Source: Lachnospiraceae bacterium NK3A20
GTDB taxonomy: Bacteria > Bacillota > Clostridia > Lachnospirales > Lachnospiraceae
Direction of reading: 5' to 3'
DNA: 64,000 bases
Assembly: GCA_900107575.1 (NCBI GenBank)
Contig: FNQX01000006.1
Coordinates: 113,442-177,441, forward strand
The notes under the pieces are model-generated. The model saw only the letters and a program-made list of their open reading frames with translations. It did not search any database and was not told the DNA's origin. Shown in pieces: positions 16,744-25,285 of the stretch. How positions within the stretch are numbered: the first letter of the stretch is position 1; every line of letters starts with the position of its first letter. The translations under genes were made by a program, and so were the position numbers.

Positions 16744-17232
16744 TTATTTCCTCTTATAAGTGACAAAGGTGTAGGGCACGTCGAAATACGTCTGCTCCTC
16801 ACCCTCGCCTGCCATCACCCAGTCCGGATCTCTGTCGAGGTTCGGGAACCAGACGTCCGCGTGATATTCATAGTCCACCTTTGTGACGATGGCGGTATCA
16901 ATGTACGGCAGCATCTGTCTGTAAACAGCAGCGCCGCCGATCACATAGACATCGTCCGTGTCGTACTGCCTCGCCTCGTCCAGCAGCTCCTCGATGCTGT
17001 GGACGACGACCGCACCCTTGACGGAGAGTGAGCGGTTGGTGGAGAGGATGATATTCGTTCGCTTCTCCAGAGGCTGGGAGAGCGGGAAGGTTTCCAGCGT
17101 TTTCCTGCCGTAGACCACTACCTTGTTCAGCGTTTCCTTGCGGAACATGCGGTGGTCTCCCGGAATGGACACGAGGAGACCTCCCTGGTAGCCGATGGCC
17201 CAGTTCCTGTCTGCTGCTACGATTGCTTTCAT
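16744..17232 (-). CDS. folA: Dihydrofolate reductase
   Basis: 162 residues, standard length. It reduces dihydrofolate to tetrahydrofolate with NADPH. Family marks are AADRNWAIGYQGGLLVSIPGD at the start (substrate/NADPH loop), VVVYGRKTLETFP and DDVYVIGGAAVYRQML. AAGGAG lies upstream of the ATG. It follows thyA by 115 bases on the same strand, the usual pairing because ThyA produces the dihydrofolate that FolA recycles. Confidence 0.97.
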   Translation of the reverse strand: MKAIVAADRNWAIGYQGGLLVSIPGDHRMFRKETLNKVVVYGRKTLETFPLSQPLEKRTNIILSTNRSLSVKGAVVVHSIEELLDEARQYDTDDVYVIGGAAVYRQMLPYIDTAIVTKVDYEYHADVWFPNLDRDPDWVMAGEGEEQTYFDVPYTFVTYKRK

Positions 17233-17347
17233 TCTGCTCTTCTCCTTTTCGGTGCCGGCTCTGTATTATATGATATCAAAGCCTTTCCGTCAGCCGGGAT
17301 TCTCGGCGGCCGCAGGACTTTGTTTCGCCGTTGCATATCTTCCTCGA

Positions 17348-18367
17348 TTAAATCGCGATCGGAATGTTCCTGATCTGATCGCCCGCGACCTTGTAGTCGA
17401 CCAGCTTCACGTCATCTCTCGTGAACTGATAGAAATCGTGGATGTCCGGATTGATCCACACCTTCGGTGCGGGCTGCGGCGTCCGGGACATCAGCTCTTT
17501 GACTGCGTCCACGTGCCTGTCATAGATGTGCGCATCCGCAACGACGTGCACGAACTCGCCCGCCTCCATGCCGACCGACTGCGCAATGAGCGCGAGGAGG
17601 CAAGCATACTGCCACTCGTTCCAGGCAAACGCCGCGAGGATGTCCTGTGAGCGCTGATTGAGAATGCCGTTGAGGGTCAGCTTATCGCTGCCCTTTTTCT
17701 GCGTGACGTTGAAGGTCATGCTGTAGGCGCAGGGATAGAGGTGCATCGCGTGCAGATCCTGAAACGTGTAGATGGAGGCGAGTATCCTGCGGCTGAACGG
17801 ATTCACCTTGAGATCGTAGAGCACCCTGTCGACCTGATCCATATAGAATGCGCCGCCGATGCCGCGGATGGCATGGGCGCGCCGAATCGCCGTCTGCGCG
17901 TTCAAATCCAGCGAGCCGCCGTTGCCCGGATCCGAAGGGATCAGGGTATCTCCATCGTAGGTCGTCGAGGGAATCTCGAACTCGCCGAAGGCAGTCAGAA
18001 GATTCTCTTTGGTCACGTCATAGTATTTGTTCTTCACCGACATCTGATAACCGTAAGCCCTGCCGATCGAACCTTCCGTGTCCGCCCACTCATCCCAGAC
18101 GCCCGAGTGGAGGTCGTGGATGTTGTTGGATTTCTGCTGCCAGATCCAGAGGAGCTCATCGAGCGCGCTCTTGATCGGCGTTTTACGGAGCGTTAAGACA
18201 GGGAACTCCTTCGAAAGGTCATACCTTGTCACCACGCCGAATTTCTTGATCGTGTAGGCCGGTGTGCCATCAGGCCAGTGCGGGCGCACCTTCTGCCCTT
18301 CCGTCGTCGTGCCGTTCTCTATGATGTCCGTGCACATACTGATGAAATTCTCGTCAATCTTTGCCAT
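17348..18367 (-). CDS. thyA: Thymidylate synthase with an internal insert
   Basis: 339 residues from the ATG at 18367, which has GAGG seven bases upstream; an ATG two codons earlier sits too close to it. It methylates dUMP to dTMP using methylene-tetrahydrofolate. LYPCAYSMTFNV contains the catalytic Cys, NQRSQDILAAFAWNEWQYA the dUMP-binding Arg-Ser and Asn, and HIYDRHVDAVKELM the His-x-Tyr signature. Compared with what I remember of the family, about 40 residues are added between EFEIPSTTYDG and GGAFYMDQVDRV, rich in Gly, Asp and Ala. Cotranscribed with folA by position. Confidence 0.95.
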   Translation of the reverse strand: MAKIDENFISMCTDIIENGTTTEGQKVRPHWPDGTPAYTIKKFGVVTRYDLSKEFPVLTLRKTPIKSALDELLWIWQQKSNNIHDLHSGVWDEWADTEGSIGRAYGYQMSVKNKYYDVTKENLLTAFGEFEIPSTTYDGDTLIPSDPGNGGSLDLNAQTAIRRAHAIRGIGGAFYMDQVDRVLYDLKVNPFSRRILASIYTFQDLHAMHLYPCAYSMTFNVTQKKGSDKLTLNGILNQRSQDILAAFAWNEWQYACLLALIAQSVGMEAGEFVHVVADAHIYDRHVDAVKELMSRTPQPAPKVWINPDIHDFYQFTRDDVKLVDYKVAGDQIRNIPIAI

Positions 18368-18448
18368 AACCATACCTCATATTACACATCACATAGTTTG
18401 CGGCATCCGCAGGCGAAAAATCCGTGACAGGGTTCTGCCGCATGACAA

Positions 18449-18477
18449 GAGCTGCCGTTCCCCCGGAACCGCAGCCC
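18449..18477 (-). terminator. Hairpin downstream of hflC
   Basis: Arms GAGCTGCCGTTCC and GGAACCGCAGCCC pair at 11 of 13 positions around a 3-base loop, 25 bases past the hflC stop. The U-tract is poor (CTTGTC), so efficiency is uncertain. It separates hflKC from the thyA transcript. Confidence 0.5.
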
Positions 18478-18501
18478 TGATATTATATCCTAATAATTAA
18501 T

Positions 18502-19401
18502 TTATTGGGCAGGGGTGTCTGCCGCCGAGAGCCCTGTTCCATAGAGGATTCTCGCCAGCTCTGAATCCTTGTCCAGCATGAGCGTCTTGTTCTCACCCTT
18601 AAGAGAGCTCTTGAGCGCGTCGAGACTTCGCATGTAGTTGTAGAAGTCCGCCTCGTCCTTCGTATCGTAGGCTGCCTGCAGGATCTTCATGTACTCGGAT
18701 TCACCCTCGGCCTCGAGGACATCCGCCTGCTTGCTCGCCTCCGCCTTCATGACGGTCACCTGCTTATCCGTGTCGTTGCGGATCTTCTGCGCCCTGGAGT
18801 CGCCTTCCGCCTTGTAGGAGGCGGCGATGTTCTGACGCTCTGAGATCATGCGCTCATAGACGGCTTCCTTGTTGTCGTCGGGCAGGTCAAGCGACTTGAT
18901 CTGCGCCGAGATAATGGTGACGCCGTACTGTCCGATGTCCGAATTGGATTCTTCCGTGATCATCTGGGTGAGCTTCTCTCCGCGGGAGGCAATGACCTCA
19001 TCCTGCGTAAGAGAGGAGATCACGTTCTTCGTCGCGTTATACACGGCGGCTTCGATCCTCTCCTGTGCCCTCGCGTCGATCGCGTTCAGCGTCTGGATAT
19101 ATTTTGTCGGGTCTGTGACCTCCCACAGAACGTAATCATCAGCGATCATGGATTTCTTGTCCTTAGTGATGACATCTGACTTGGGAATGTCGTACAGGTT
19201 GGTCGCCGCGCTGATCTTCTGTACGCTCTGGACGAATGGTATCTTGAGCTTGAGGCCCGGTGCCTTTTCGATCCGGACAATTTTGCCGAACTGACGGACA
19301 GCCGCGTACTGTTTCACCTGCACTGTGTAGAACGCCTCGGAGAGGACGAGCACCGCGGCGATTGCGAGGATAATGCCTATGATTTTAGCTGCCTTCTTCA
19401 C
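18502..19401 (-). CDS. hflC: HflC-like SPFH/band-7 membrane protein
   Basis: 299 residues. One N-terminal membrane span (IIGIILAIAAVLVLSEAFYTV) precedes the SPFH domain (KQYAAVRQFGKIVRIEKAPG) and a long coiled coil rich in Ala, Glu and Lys (residues 170-245: ERMISERQNIAASYKAEG). HflC and HflK form a large membrane cage around FtsH in Proteobacteria. Its ATG overlaps the hflK stop by 4 bases, so the pair is coupled. Confidence 0.92.
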   Translation of the reverse strand: MKKAAKIIGIILAIAAVLVLSEAFYTVQVKQYAAVRQFGKIVRIEKAPGLKLKIPFVQSVQKISAATNLYDIPKSDVITKDKKSMIADDYVLWEVTDPTKYIQTLNAIDARAQERIEAAVYNATKNVISSLTQDEVIASRGEKLTQMITEESNSDIGQYGVTIISAQIKSLDLPDDNKEAVYERMISERQNIAASYKAEGDSRAQKIRNDTDKQVTVMKAEASKQADVLEAEGESEYMKILQAAYDTKDEADFYNYMRSLDALKSSLKGENKTLMLDKDSELARILYGTGLSAADTPAQ

Positions 19402-20540
19402 TGTTCGTCACCTCCCTCTGTTGTTACATTACCTGTCCCTGCCGTGCTGCCTGCCTCTCCTGCAGCACTCTCCTCCACAGAGAAGGGTTCGAGCGGCAGG
19501 AGCTTCTCGGTATTGCCGTCGGTGATGATCACCTTGAGATCCGGCAGGATATCCTCCATAGTCTCGTAGAAAAGTCTCTGCTTCGTGATGAGAGGATACA
19601 GCCTGTACTGCTCATACAGGTCGTGGAAACGCTGCGCCTGGCCTTCCGCCTCGGCGATTCTCGCTTCCTTGCCGGCCTCCGCGCTCTGCGTGATCCTGTC
19701 CGCCTCTGCTTCCGCCGCGGGGATCTGCTCTGACTTGTATTTATTCGCGTTGTTGATCGCGGTGTCCGCACCCTGTTTCGCCGTTTCAACGGACTTGAAT
19801 GCAGATACGATTTCCTCGGTCGGCGGCTCCGCGTCCTGTACCGAGAGATTCACGACCACCAGGCCGATATTGCGCCGCTCGAGCTCCGCCGTGAGGCGTT
19901 CCTTGACCTCTGCCTGGATCTGGCTCTTGCCGGTCGTGATGACGTCATCCACGGGGTAGTCCGAGACAACGTTGCGAATCGAAGCCAGCGTCATGTTCTT
20001 CAACACCATCTCCGGCTGCTCCGAGTTGTAGAGATAGGCGACAGGATCGCTCACCTTGTACTCAAGGTAGAAATCAATGTCGACGAAGTTGAAATCAGAG
20101 GTGATCATGATCCCCTCGTCCTCATCGGTGAGATTCTGCCCGTCCTGCACGATGTAGCCGATGCCGGTGCCGTGGGTTGTCATGTCTACCTTGTGCACCT
20201 GCTGCAGGAGCGGCACCTTGAAATACAGGCCTGCGGTATCGGTCCTCACAACGTTCCCGAACATGGTCACGACCGCGTTCTCCTGCTCCGAGACGTTGTA
20301 GAAACAGCCAAAGCCCAGCACGAGAACGACCAGTACGAGCGCGATCCAGCCAATCATCGCGCCGAGGTTCTGCGGGCCGTGGCCCATTTTCCTGTTGCTG
20401 CTCCTGCCTGCTTTTTTCTCTCCTTTGTTGCCTGCACCTCCCTGCTGCCCGGCATCGTCAATATCAACGGTGTTGCCGGTTGAGGAATCGGTGTGGTGCC
20501 AGACAAAGGGATTCTTGTCCTGTTCGTCTTTTCTTCCCAT
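19398..20540 (-). CDS. hflK: HflK-like SPFH/band-7 membrane protein
   Basis: 380 residues. A hydrophilic cytosolic N-terminus rich in Gly, Lys and Asp (residues 1-60) leads to a single span (WIALVLVVLVLGFGCFY), the SPFH domain (VSEQENAVVTMFGNVVRTD) and a coiled coil near 240-310. The carboxyl tail is low-complexity (AAGEAGSTAGTGNVTTEGG). AAGGAG is nine bases before ATG. It would heteropolymerise with HflC to corral FtsH and control membrane proteolysis; that is family knowledge from Gram-negatives. No ftsH, hflX or hfq is nearby. Confidence 0.92.
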   Translation of the reverse strand: MGRKDEQDKNPFVWHHTDSSTGNTVDIDDAGQQGGAGNKGEKKAGRSSNRKMGHGPQNLGAMIGWIALVLVVLVLGFGCFYNVSEQENAVVTMFGNVVRTDTAGLYFKVPLLQQVHKVDMTTHGTGIGYIVQDGQNLTDEDEGIMITSDFNFVDIDFYLEYKVSDPVAYLYNSEQPEMVLKNMTLASIRNVVSDYPVDDVITTGKSQIQAEVKERLTAELERRNIGLVVVNLSVQDAEPPTEEIVSAFKSVETAKQGADTAINNANKYKSEQIPAAEAEADRITQSAEAGKEARIAEAEGQAQRFHDLYEQYRLYPLITKQRLFYETMEDILPDLKVIITDGNTEKLLPLEPFSVEESAAGEAGSTAGTGNVTTEGGDEQ

Positions 20541-20606
20541 AATCGTGGTCTCCTTACTGTGTGCTGCGGTAAAGCCAGCCGCGGTTGGTGTCTTTTACAG
20601 ATGGCT

Positions 20607-22223
20607 TCACACTGGTGTGATCCTGTATTTCCTGCAGAGATCGTTGATCTCCTTCGTGAACTTATCCAGATCCTTGTTCGGGATGCCCTTTGCCTCCTCG
20701 ATGGTCTGGGAAAGTCTCTTCTCTGCGATCCGAAGCTTCGTGTAGGAATCGGAAACGCTGTGCTCCGTGCCGCCCTCCCTGTGGATAGGCACGCCTTTGG
20801 CGGTCCGGATGAACGCGCCCCGGAGAAGATCGTATTTCGTTCCGGAGAACGGCGCCATCGCCCGGAAACCGTGCTCCTCCTCGAGACACGTGGCGAAGGA
20901 TGTCGCCACCTCGTCGTCGCCGTGAACGACGAAGACCTGCCCTGGCTTCTCCGTAAAGCCCCGGATCCAGTCAAGGAGCCCGTTCTTGTCCGCGTGTCCG
21001 GAGAGTCCCTCCATCTCACGGATCTGCGCCCGCACCTTATAAGGGTCGCCGAAAATCTTGATCTCGTCCGCGCCATCGACGAGGCGCCTGCCGAGCGTTC
21101 CTTCCGCCTGGTAGCCGACGAAGAGGATCGTCGAGTCGGGATTGCAGATGTTGTTCTTCAAGTGGTGTTTAATCCTGCCCGCATCGCACATGCCGGACGC
21201 GGAGATGATGACCTTCGGCGTCTCATCATAGTTGATCGCGACAGATTCCTCCATCGTGATCGTCAGGTGGAGGCCACGGAAGCTGATGGGATTGATGCCG
21301 TTTCGCACCATCTCCATCGCCTCTTCGTCGAAACACTCCATGTCGTTGTCTTCGAACACGCTGGTCGCGCGCACCGCCATTGGCGAATCCACGTAGACCG
21401 GGAAGTTCGGATACTCCGGGAGCATGTTCTTCTCTTTGATCTGTTTGATGAAATAGAGGAGGACCTGTGTCCTGCCGACGGCAAAGGCCGGGATCACGAG
21501 ATTCCCGCCGCGGGAGAGCGTCTCCCGGATCACTGCCGCCAGCTGTGCCGCGTAGTCGCCTTTGGTGACTTCATGCAGCCTGTCACCGTACGTCGACTCC
21601 ATAACCACGTAGTCCGCCTGTTCTGTTTTCCGGGGATCTCGAAGCAGCGGCTGATTTCGGTTGCCGATGTCGCCGGAGAAGACAATCTTCCTCTCTTCTC
21701 CCCGCTCCGTGAGCCAGAGCTCGATGCTGGCGGAGCCGAGCAGATGCCCGACGTCCGTGAAGCGGAACTTCACGCCCTCACACAGATCGAACACCTTGTC
21801 GTAGGGATATGCGTGGAAGAGCTTCAGCACCGCCGTCGCCGACTCCATCGTGTAGATCGGGTCGTAATTCTCGTTCGTGCCTCTCCTTCGCGCCTTTTTC
21901 GTGTTGTATTCGGCCTCCTGCATCTGGATGTGCGCCGAATCAAGGAGCATGATCTCGCACAGGTCCCTCGTCGCGGGGGTGCACAGGATCTGTCCCCGGA
22001 AGCCGTCCTGATACAGCCTTGGCAGCATGCCGGAGTGGTCGATGTGCGCGTGAGTTACGAAAACGTAGTCGATGTTCTCCGGTTTGACCGGCAGTGGGAT
22101 GTTCTCATAGACATTCCTGCCCTGCTCCATCCCGCAGTCAATAAGAATGTTCTCGTCCCCGACCCGCAGATAATGACAACTCCCCGTCACCTCGTGGTCC
22201 GCTCCTACAAAAGTCAGTTCCAT
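20607..22223 (-). CDS. Metallo-beta-lactamase/beta-CASP RNA-processing exonuclease family protein
   Basis: 538 residues. THAHIDHSG (HxHxDH at residues 58-63) is the zinc site of the MBL fold; DVGHLLGSASIEL and VFSGDIGNRNQPLLRDP supply later ligands. The beta-CASP insert follows, with VYVDSPMAVRATSVFED and IISASGMCDAGRIKHHL (motifs B/C), and the RNA-specificity region LSGHADKNGLLDWI closes the core. This matches the YsgA/CPSF73-like group that cuts or trims RNA, rather than RNase J, which is longer. About 60 carboxyl residues form a helical extension. It stands alone between hflK and a TraX-like gene on the same strand. Confidence 0.92.
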   Translation of the reverse strand: MELTFVGADHEVTGSCHYLRVGDENILIDCGMEQGRNVYENIPLPVKPENIDYVFVTHAHIDHSGMLPRLYQDGFRGQILCTPATRDLCEIMLLDSAHIQMQEAEYNTKKARRRGTNENYDPIYTMESATAVLKLFHAYPYDKVFDLCEGVKFRFTDVGHLLGSASIELWLTERGEERKIVFSGDIGNRNQPLLRDPRKTEQADYVVMESTYGDRLHEVTKGDYAAQLAAVIRETLSRGGNLVIPAFAVGRTQVLLYFIKQIKEKNMLPEYPNFPVYVDSPMAVRATSVFEDNDMECFDEEAMEMVRNGINPISFRGLHLTITMEESVAINYDETPKVIISASGMCDAGRIKHHLKNNICNPDSTILFVGYQAEGTLGRRLVDGADEIKIFGDPYKVRAQIREMEGLSGHADKNGLLDWIRGFTEKPGQVFVVHGDDEVATSFATCLEEEHGFRAMAPFSGTKYDLLRGAFIRTAKGVPIHREGGTEHSVSDSYTKLRIAEKRLSQTIEEAKGIPNKDLDKFTKEINDLCRKYRITPV

Positions 22224-22239
22224 ACTACCCCTTCCCTTT

Positions 22240-23097
22240 TCAATACCCGGCGATCATAAATCGCAAGAGCAGCAACAGGCACAGGTGCGCCGGATAGAAA
22301 ATATAGAATAAAGATTGGATCTGCTTGCCCCGCTTACCATTATAACATTGTATGAGCAGGAATCCTCCCACGGAATAGAGTTCGAGGCTGGAGACGGGCA
22401 GAAGGAGAATCCATCCCGCGATTATAGCAAGGATACGCAAGTTTCGGAGAAAATAGAATACGGGAATGATCAGAACGCCCGCCGCGCCGTAATCAAAGTG
22501 CAGCACCTCTGCGAGCAAACAGAAGGCGCCCGCAGCCATTGTGGCGGCTGCGCCCCGTAGCAGGAGTTCCCGCCGGAGTGGCCTCTGCCTGCCCGCGTCT
22601 GCACGATGTTGGAGAGCCGCCTTATGTTTTCCATGGAGGATGCTGTCGAGAAGCGCTGTGAGGGCAAGGCCCGCCGCCAGCGTGAAGACGGTGTTCATCT
22701 GTATCCCATGGTAAGTGGCAGCCAGAAGATTCACGTTCCGCGCGCCGTCGAGCGCCGGATTGAACACGAGATCATATGGGATCTGGGAGATGACGGCAAG
22801 GAGCAAAAGGCGCGTCAGATACCACTTGCGGCTCCTCGTATGGACATAGCCCTCCGCGATGAAAAAGGCAAAGATCGGAAACGCCGTCCTGCCAATGACG
22901 CGCAGAGTCACATAGAGCGGCCAGAGGCGTGCATCTTCCAGCGCCAGCCCCAGCCCCAGCTTCCCGTGAATGCGCCAGAGGAAACAGTCCGCCGCGTGGT
23001 CGACCAGCATGGTGAGCATAGCGATCATTTTGAGCGTGGCGCCGTCGAATCTCTCATAGCGCTTCGTGTAGATATTGATCTGCTGCAATAAATTCAT
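22240..23097 (-). CDS. TraX-family polytopic membrane protein
   Basis: 285 residues from the ATG at 23097, where family-like sequence RYERFDGATLKMIAMLTMLVD begins; no clear ribosome site is seen and the frame is open for 38 more codons. About eight hydrophobic spans follow, with the characteristic IGRTAFPIFAFFIAEGY and TRLLLLAVISQIPYDL. TraX of the F plasmid N-acetylates pilin; chromosomal Firmicute homologues probably acylate or modify another extracellular substrate. The stop is 16 bases before the beta-CASP gene. Confidence 0.85.
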   Translation of the reverse strand: MNLLQQINIYTKRYERFDGATLKMIAMLTMLVDHAADCFLWRIHGKLGLGLALEDARLWPLYVTLRVIGRTAFPIFAFFIAEGYVHTRSRKWYLTRLLLLAVISQIPYDLVFNPALDGARNVNLLAATYHGIQMNTVFTLAAGLALTALLDSILHGKHKAALQHRADAGRQRPLRRELLLRGAAATMAAGAFCLLAEVLHFDYGAAGVLIIPVFYFLRNLRILAIIAGWILLLPVSSLELYSVGGFLLIQCYNGKRGKQIQSLFYIFYPAHLCLLLLLRFMIAGY

Positions 23098-23228
23098 GAG
23101 GGAATTGTAGCAGAACAGGAGCCGGCCCGCCATGTTTGTCGGAGCCATGAATGCCGAATGGATAGCAGCGCTCGAACCTTCATCTGCATATAGGTCTTGC
23201 ACACAGCACATCTCTCGAACTGGGTTTC

Positions 23229-24782
23229 TTAATGAATTGCGCCGCCACGGCCCTTCTGTGTCTGATCAATGATCTGGCGCATCACGTCCTCCGACATGCT
23301 GCCCGTGATGTAGCCGAACACATTGCCGTCCCGGTCGATCATGTACGTCGTGGGGAAGGCCGTGATGTAATAATCGAGGTAGAGATCCTCATCTGCCGCA
23401 GGATCCATGAGGACAGGGTAAGTGATGTCGTGATCCTCAAGGAAGGCCTTGATCCCCTCTTCACTCGTCTCCGCGCCGTAATCCGGCGCCGCGATGCCCA
23501 GGATCACCACATCGTTGTCCGGATCGTCGTCGGCATTCACGCCGGATTCGAACTCCTCATACAGCTTCTGGATATCCGGCATCTCAGCCACGCAGGGGTT
23601 GCACCAGGTCGCCCAGAAGTTCAGGAACACCGTCTTGCCCCTGTAGCCGGAGAGGCTGTGCGTTTCGCCGTACTGGTCGTGCAGGGTGAAATCCACGGCA
23701 GGCAGGAGCTGCACCTTCGCAGTCTCCGGATCCTCGACCGTTACTTCCCCCTCATTCTCCTCGTGGGAGGCGATGACGTCTCCGATGGCGGGAGATTCCG
23801 TCGAAGTGCTACTATCTGTGCCGCTGGCATTTTCTGTGCCTGCGGATGCCGCCTGTCCAGTCGTGGCTGCCGCACTGCCATCCGCGCTGCTTCCATCCGC
23901 TGCACCGGCAGACGCCACAGAATTCTCTCCTGCCGCCTGCTCTGTCGTTTCAATGCTGCCGGAGCGCTGTGCGAGGTAGGAGGAGAGGTGGTTCACGCCG
24001 CCTGTCAGCATGCCGATGCCCATGAGAATGAGCAGGAGCGCGCCGAGCGCCATCGCGATTCTTGCGATGTTCCTGTGCCTCTTCAGCTTCTCCAGGATCG
24101 CCTGCGTGAAGAGTCCCACCGCGAGGAAGGGGAGCACAAAGCCCAGCGTATACAGCGCGATGTAGAGGAAACCGTGCATGTTCGAGCCCGCCGTTGCCGC
24201 CATGACAAGGACGGAAGACAGCGTGGGGCCGATGCATGGTGTCCAGGCGAAACTGAAAACGAAGCCGAACAGCAACGCCGACAGCGGTGACATCGAAATG
24301 TTCTCGAAGTGAATCGGGAGCCTCCGCTCCGTGGCGAGAAACGTGCGAAGGCGCGCCACCATGATCTGCAGCCTGCCTGTGTTTGCGCCCGGAACATCGT
24401 AAGATACGGTACTCTCCTCTGTATGCAAAATACCGGTGTCGCGCAGCCAGGACAGGAGCTGCCAGATACCAAAGAGCAGCACGAGGACGCCTCCGACTCT
24501 CGTGAAAACAGCGGTGTTGCCGCGCAGGAATCTGCCGAGCGCCGTCATGCCCAGTCCCAGCACAGAGAAAGCAAAGCCGATGCCGAATACGAAGAAGATC
24601 GTATTCACGAATACGCGGAGACGGTCATAGTGAACCGTGCCGTCCGCATCCCTCTTCGTGCCGCCGGAGAGATAGCCGAAATACATCGGCAGAAGCGGCA
24701 GAACGCAGGGAGAGAAAAAGCTGACGATGCCCGCAAGGAACACCGTCAGCGCATTTAAATTCGTCTGTATATCAAAACCCAT
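23229..24782 (-). CDS. CcdA-type thiol transporter fused to a TlpA/thioredoxin domain
   Basis: 517 residues. Residues 1-270 hold about six spans of the CcdA/DsbD beta domain with the two transport Cys in SFFSPCVLPLLPM and FAWTPCIGPTLSSV. A low-complexity Ala/Ser/Thr/Gly linker (about 285-345) leads to an extracytoplasmic thioredoxin-like domain whose active site is WATWCNPCVAEMP. The membrane part passes reducing equivalents from cytosolic thioredoxin to the outer domain, keeping exported or heme-ligating thiols reduced. Having donor and acceptor in one chain resembles DsbD architecture but without the alpha domain. The promoter at 24813-24841 lies just upstream. Confidence 0.93.
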   Translation of the reverse strand: MGFDIQTNLNALTVFLAGIVSFFSPCVLPLLPMYFGYLSGGTKRDADGTVHYDRLRVFVNTIFFVFGIGFAFSVLGLGMTALGRFLRGNTAVFTRVGGVLVLLFGIWQLLSWLRDTGILHTEESTVSYDVPGANTGRLQIMVARLRTFLATERRLPIHFENISMSPLSALLFGFVFSFAWTPCIGPTLSSVLVMAATAGSNMHGFLYIALYTLGFVLPFLAVGLFTQAILEKLKRHRNIARIAMALGALLLILMGIGMLTGGVNHLSSYLAQRSGSIETTEQAAGENSVASAGAADGSSADGSAAATTGQAASAGTENASGTDSSTSTESPAIGDVIASHEENEGEVTVEDPETAKVQLLPAVDFTLHDQYGETHSLSGYRGKTVFLNFWATWCNPCVAEMPDIQKLYEEFESGVNADDDPDNDVVILGIAAPDYGAETSEEGIKAFLEDHDITYPVLMDPAADEDLYLDYYITAFPTTYMIDRDGNVFGYITGSMSEDVMRQIIDQTQKGRGGAIH

Positions 24783-24812
24783 TTGTTAGTCCATCCTTAT
24801 TTGTTTGCGGTA

Positions 24813-24841
24813 ACAATACAGGATGTTAAAAGCCGCGTCAA
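24813..24841 (-). promoter_or_regulatory. Promoter of the CcdA-TlpA gene
   Basis: Minus-strand TTGACG (24841-24836) and TATTGT (24818-24813) are 17 bases apart, with a short leader to the ATG at 24782. Five and four of six positions match the sigma-A consensus. Confidence 0.65.
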
Positions 24842-24847
24842 TATATC

Positions 24848-24876
24848 TTTTCATATATACTGTTTTGCGTTATACT
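24848..24876 (+). promoter_or_regulatory. Promoter of the hicB-like gene
   Basis: TTTTCA (24848-24853) and TATACT (24871-24876) with a 17-base spacer. It is back to back with the divergent CcdA-TlpA promoter, 7 bases apart, giving a leader of about 78 bases. Confidence 0.6.
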
Positions 24877-24961
24877 TCCTTGGAAAATCAGATCGCATCC
24901 GGACAGAACATCGGATCTTAGCTGATCATTTGTAAGACATGATTAACATTGGAGGTTTACT

Positions 24962-25243
24962 ATGACATTTACCTATCCCGCAGTTTTCACCCCGAACGAG
25001 GACGGTTCCTTCGACGGATATTTCCCGGACCTGGAGGGCTGCGTATTCCATGGTGAGAACCTGGACGATGCTATCAACAACGCGATTGAGGAAGAGAGAG
25101 AGTGGATCACGGTCGAGACGGGCGATGATCCTGAGGAGGGCCTCCCCTACGTTTCCGATGAGGAAGACCTGGATCTCAAAGAGGGTGAATTCGTCCGCAA
25201 CATCGCCGTCATCATCCACTTCGAGGTCGGCTACAGCGACTAA
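24962..25243 (+). CDS. HicB-like antitoxin-fold protein, orphan
   Basis: 93 residues with GGAGG six bases before ATG. The start FTYPAVFTPNEDGSFDGYF and FPDLEGCVFHGENLDDAIN are the HicB partial RNase-H fold. Downstream of the fold there is only a short acidic tail (DLKEGEFVRNIAVIIHFEV), with no ribbon-helix-helix or HTH for DNA binding. No HicA toxin lies on either side; a terminator follows directly. It is probably a domesticated solo HicB of unknown target. The gene is flanked by genes on the other strand, so it is monocistronic. Confidence 0.85.
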   Translation: MTFTYPAVFTPNEDGSFDGYFPDLEGCVFHGENLDDAINNAIEEEREWITVETGDDPEEGLPYVSDEEDLDLKEGEFVRNIAVIIHFEVGYSD

Positions 25244-25244
25244 G

Positions 25245-25276
25245 CAAAAATCCGAGGCGTAAGCTTCGGATTTTTG
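25245..25276. terminator. Bidirectional terminator between hicB-like gene and DUF1848 gene
   Basis: CAAAAATCCGA (25245-25255) pairs with TCGGATTTTTG (25266-25276) around GGCGTAAGCT. Runs of five A and five T give U-tracts for both directions; the two genes converge here. Confidence 0.92.
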
Positions 25277-25285
25277 TGTTCTCGC

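Noticed and set aside
15431..16759. 442-codon open frame antisense to the COG2509 flavoprotein gene
   Set aside because: FAD motifs on the other strand are clear; this frame is a compositional shadow.
20493..22259. 588-codon open frame antisense to the beta-CASP nuclease gene
   Set aside because: The opposite strand has unmistakable MBL motifs; this frame is Arg/His/Asp-rich without recognisable domains.
24962..25243. Complete HicAB toxin-antitoxin pair
   Set aside because: No double-stranded-RNA-binding HicA frame exists on either side; a terminator follows hicB at once.
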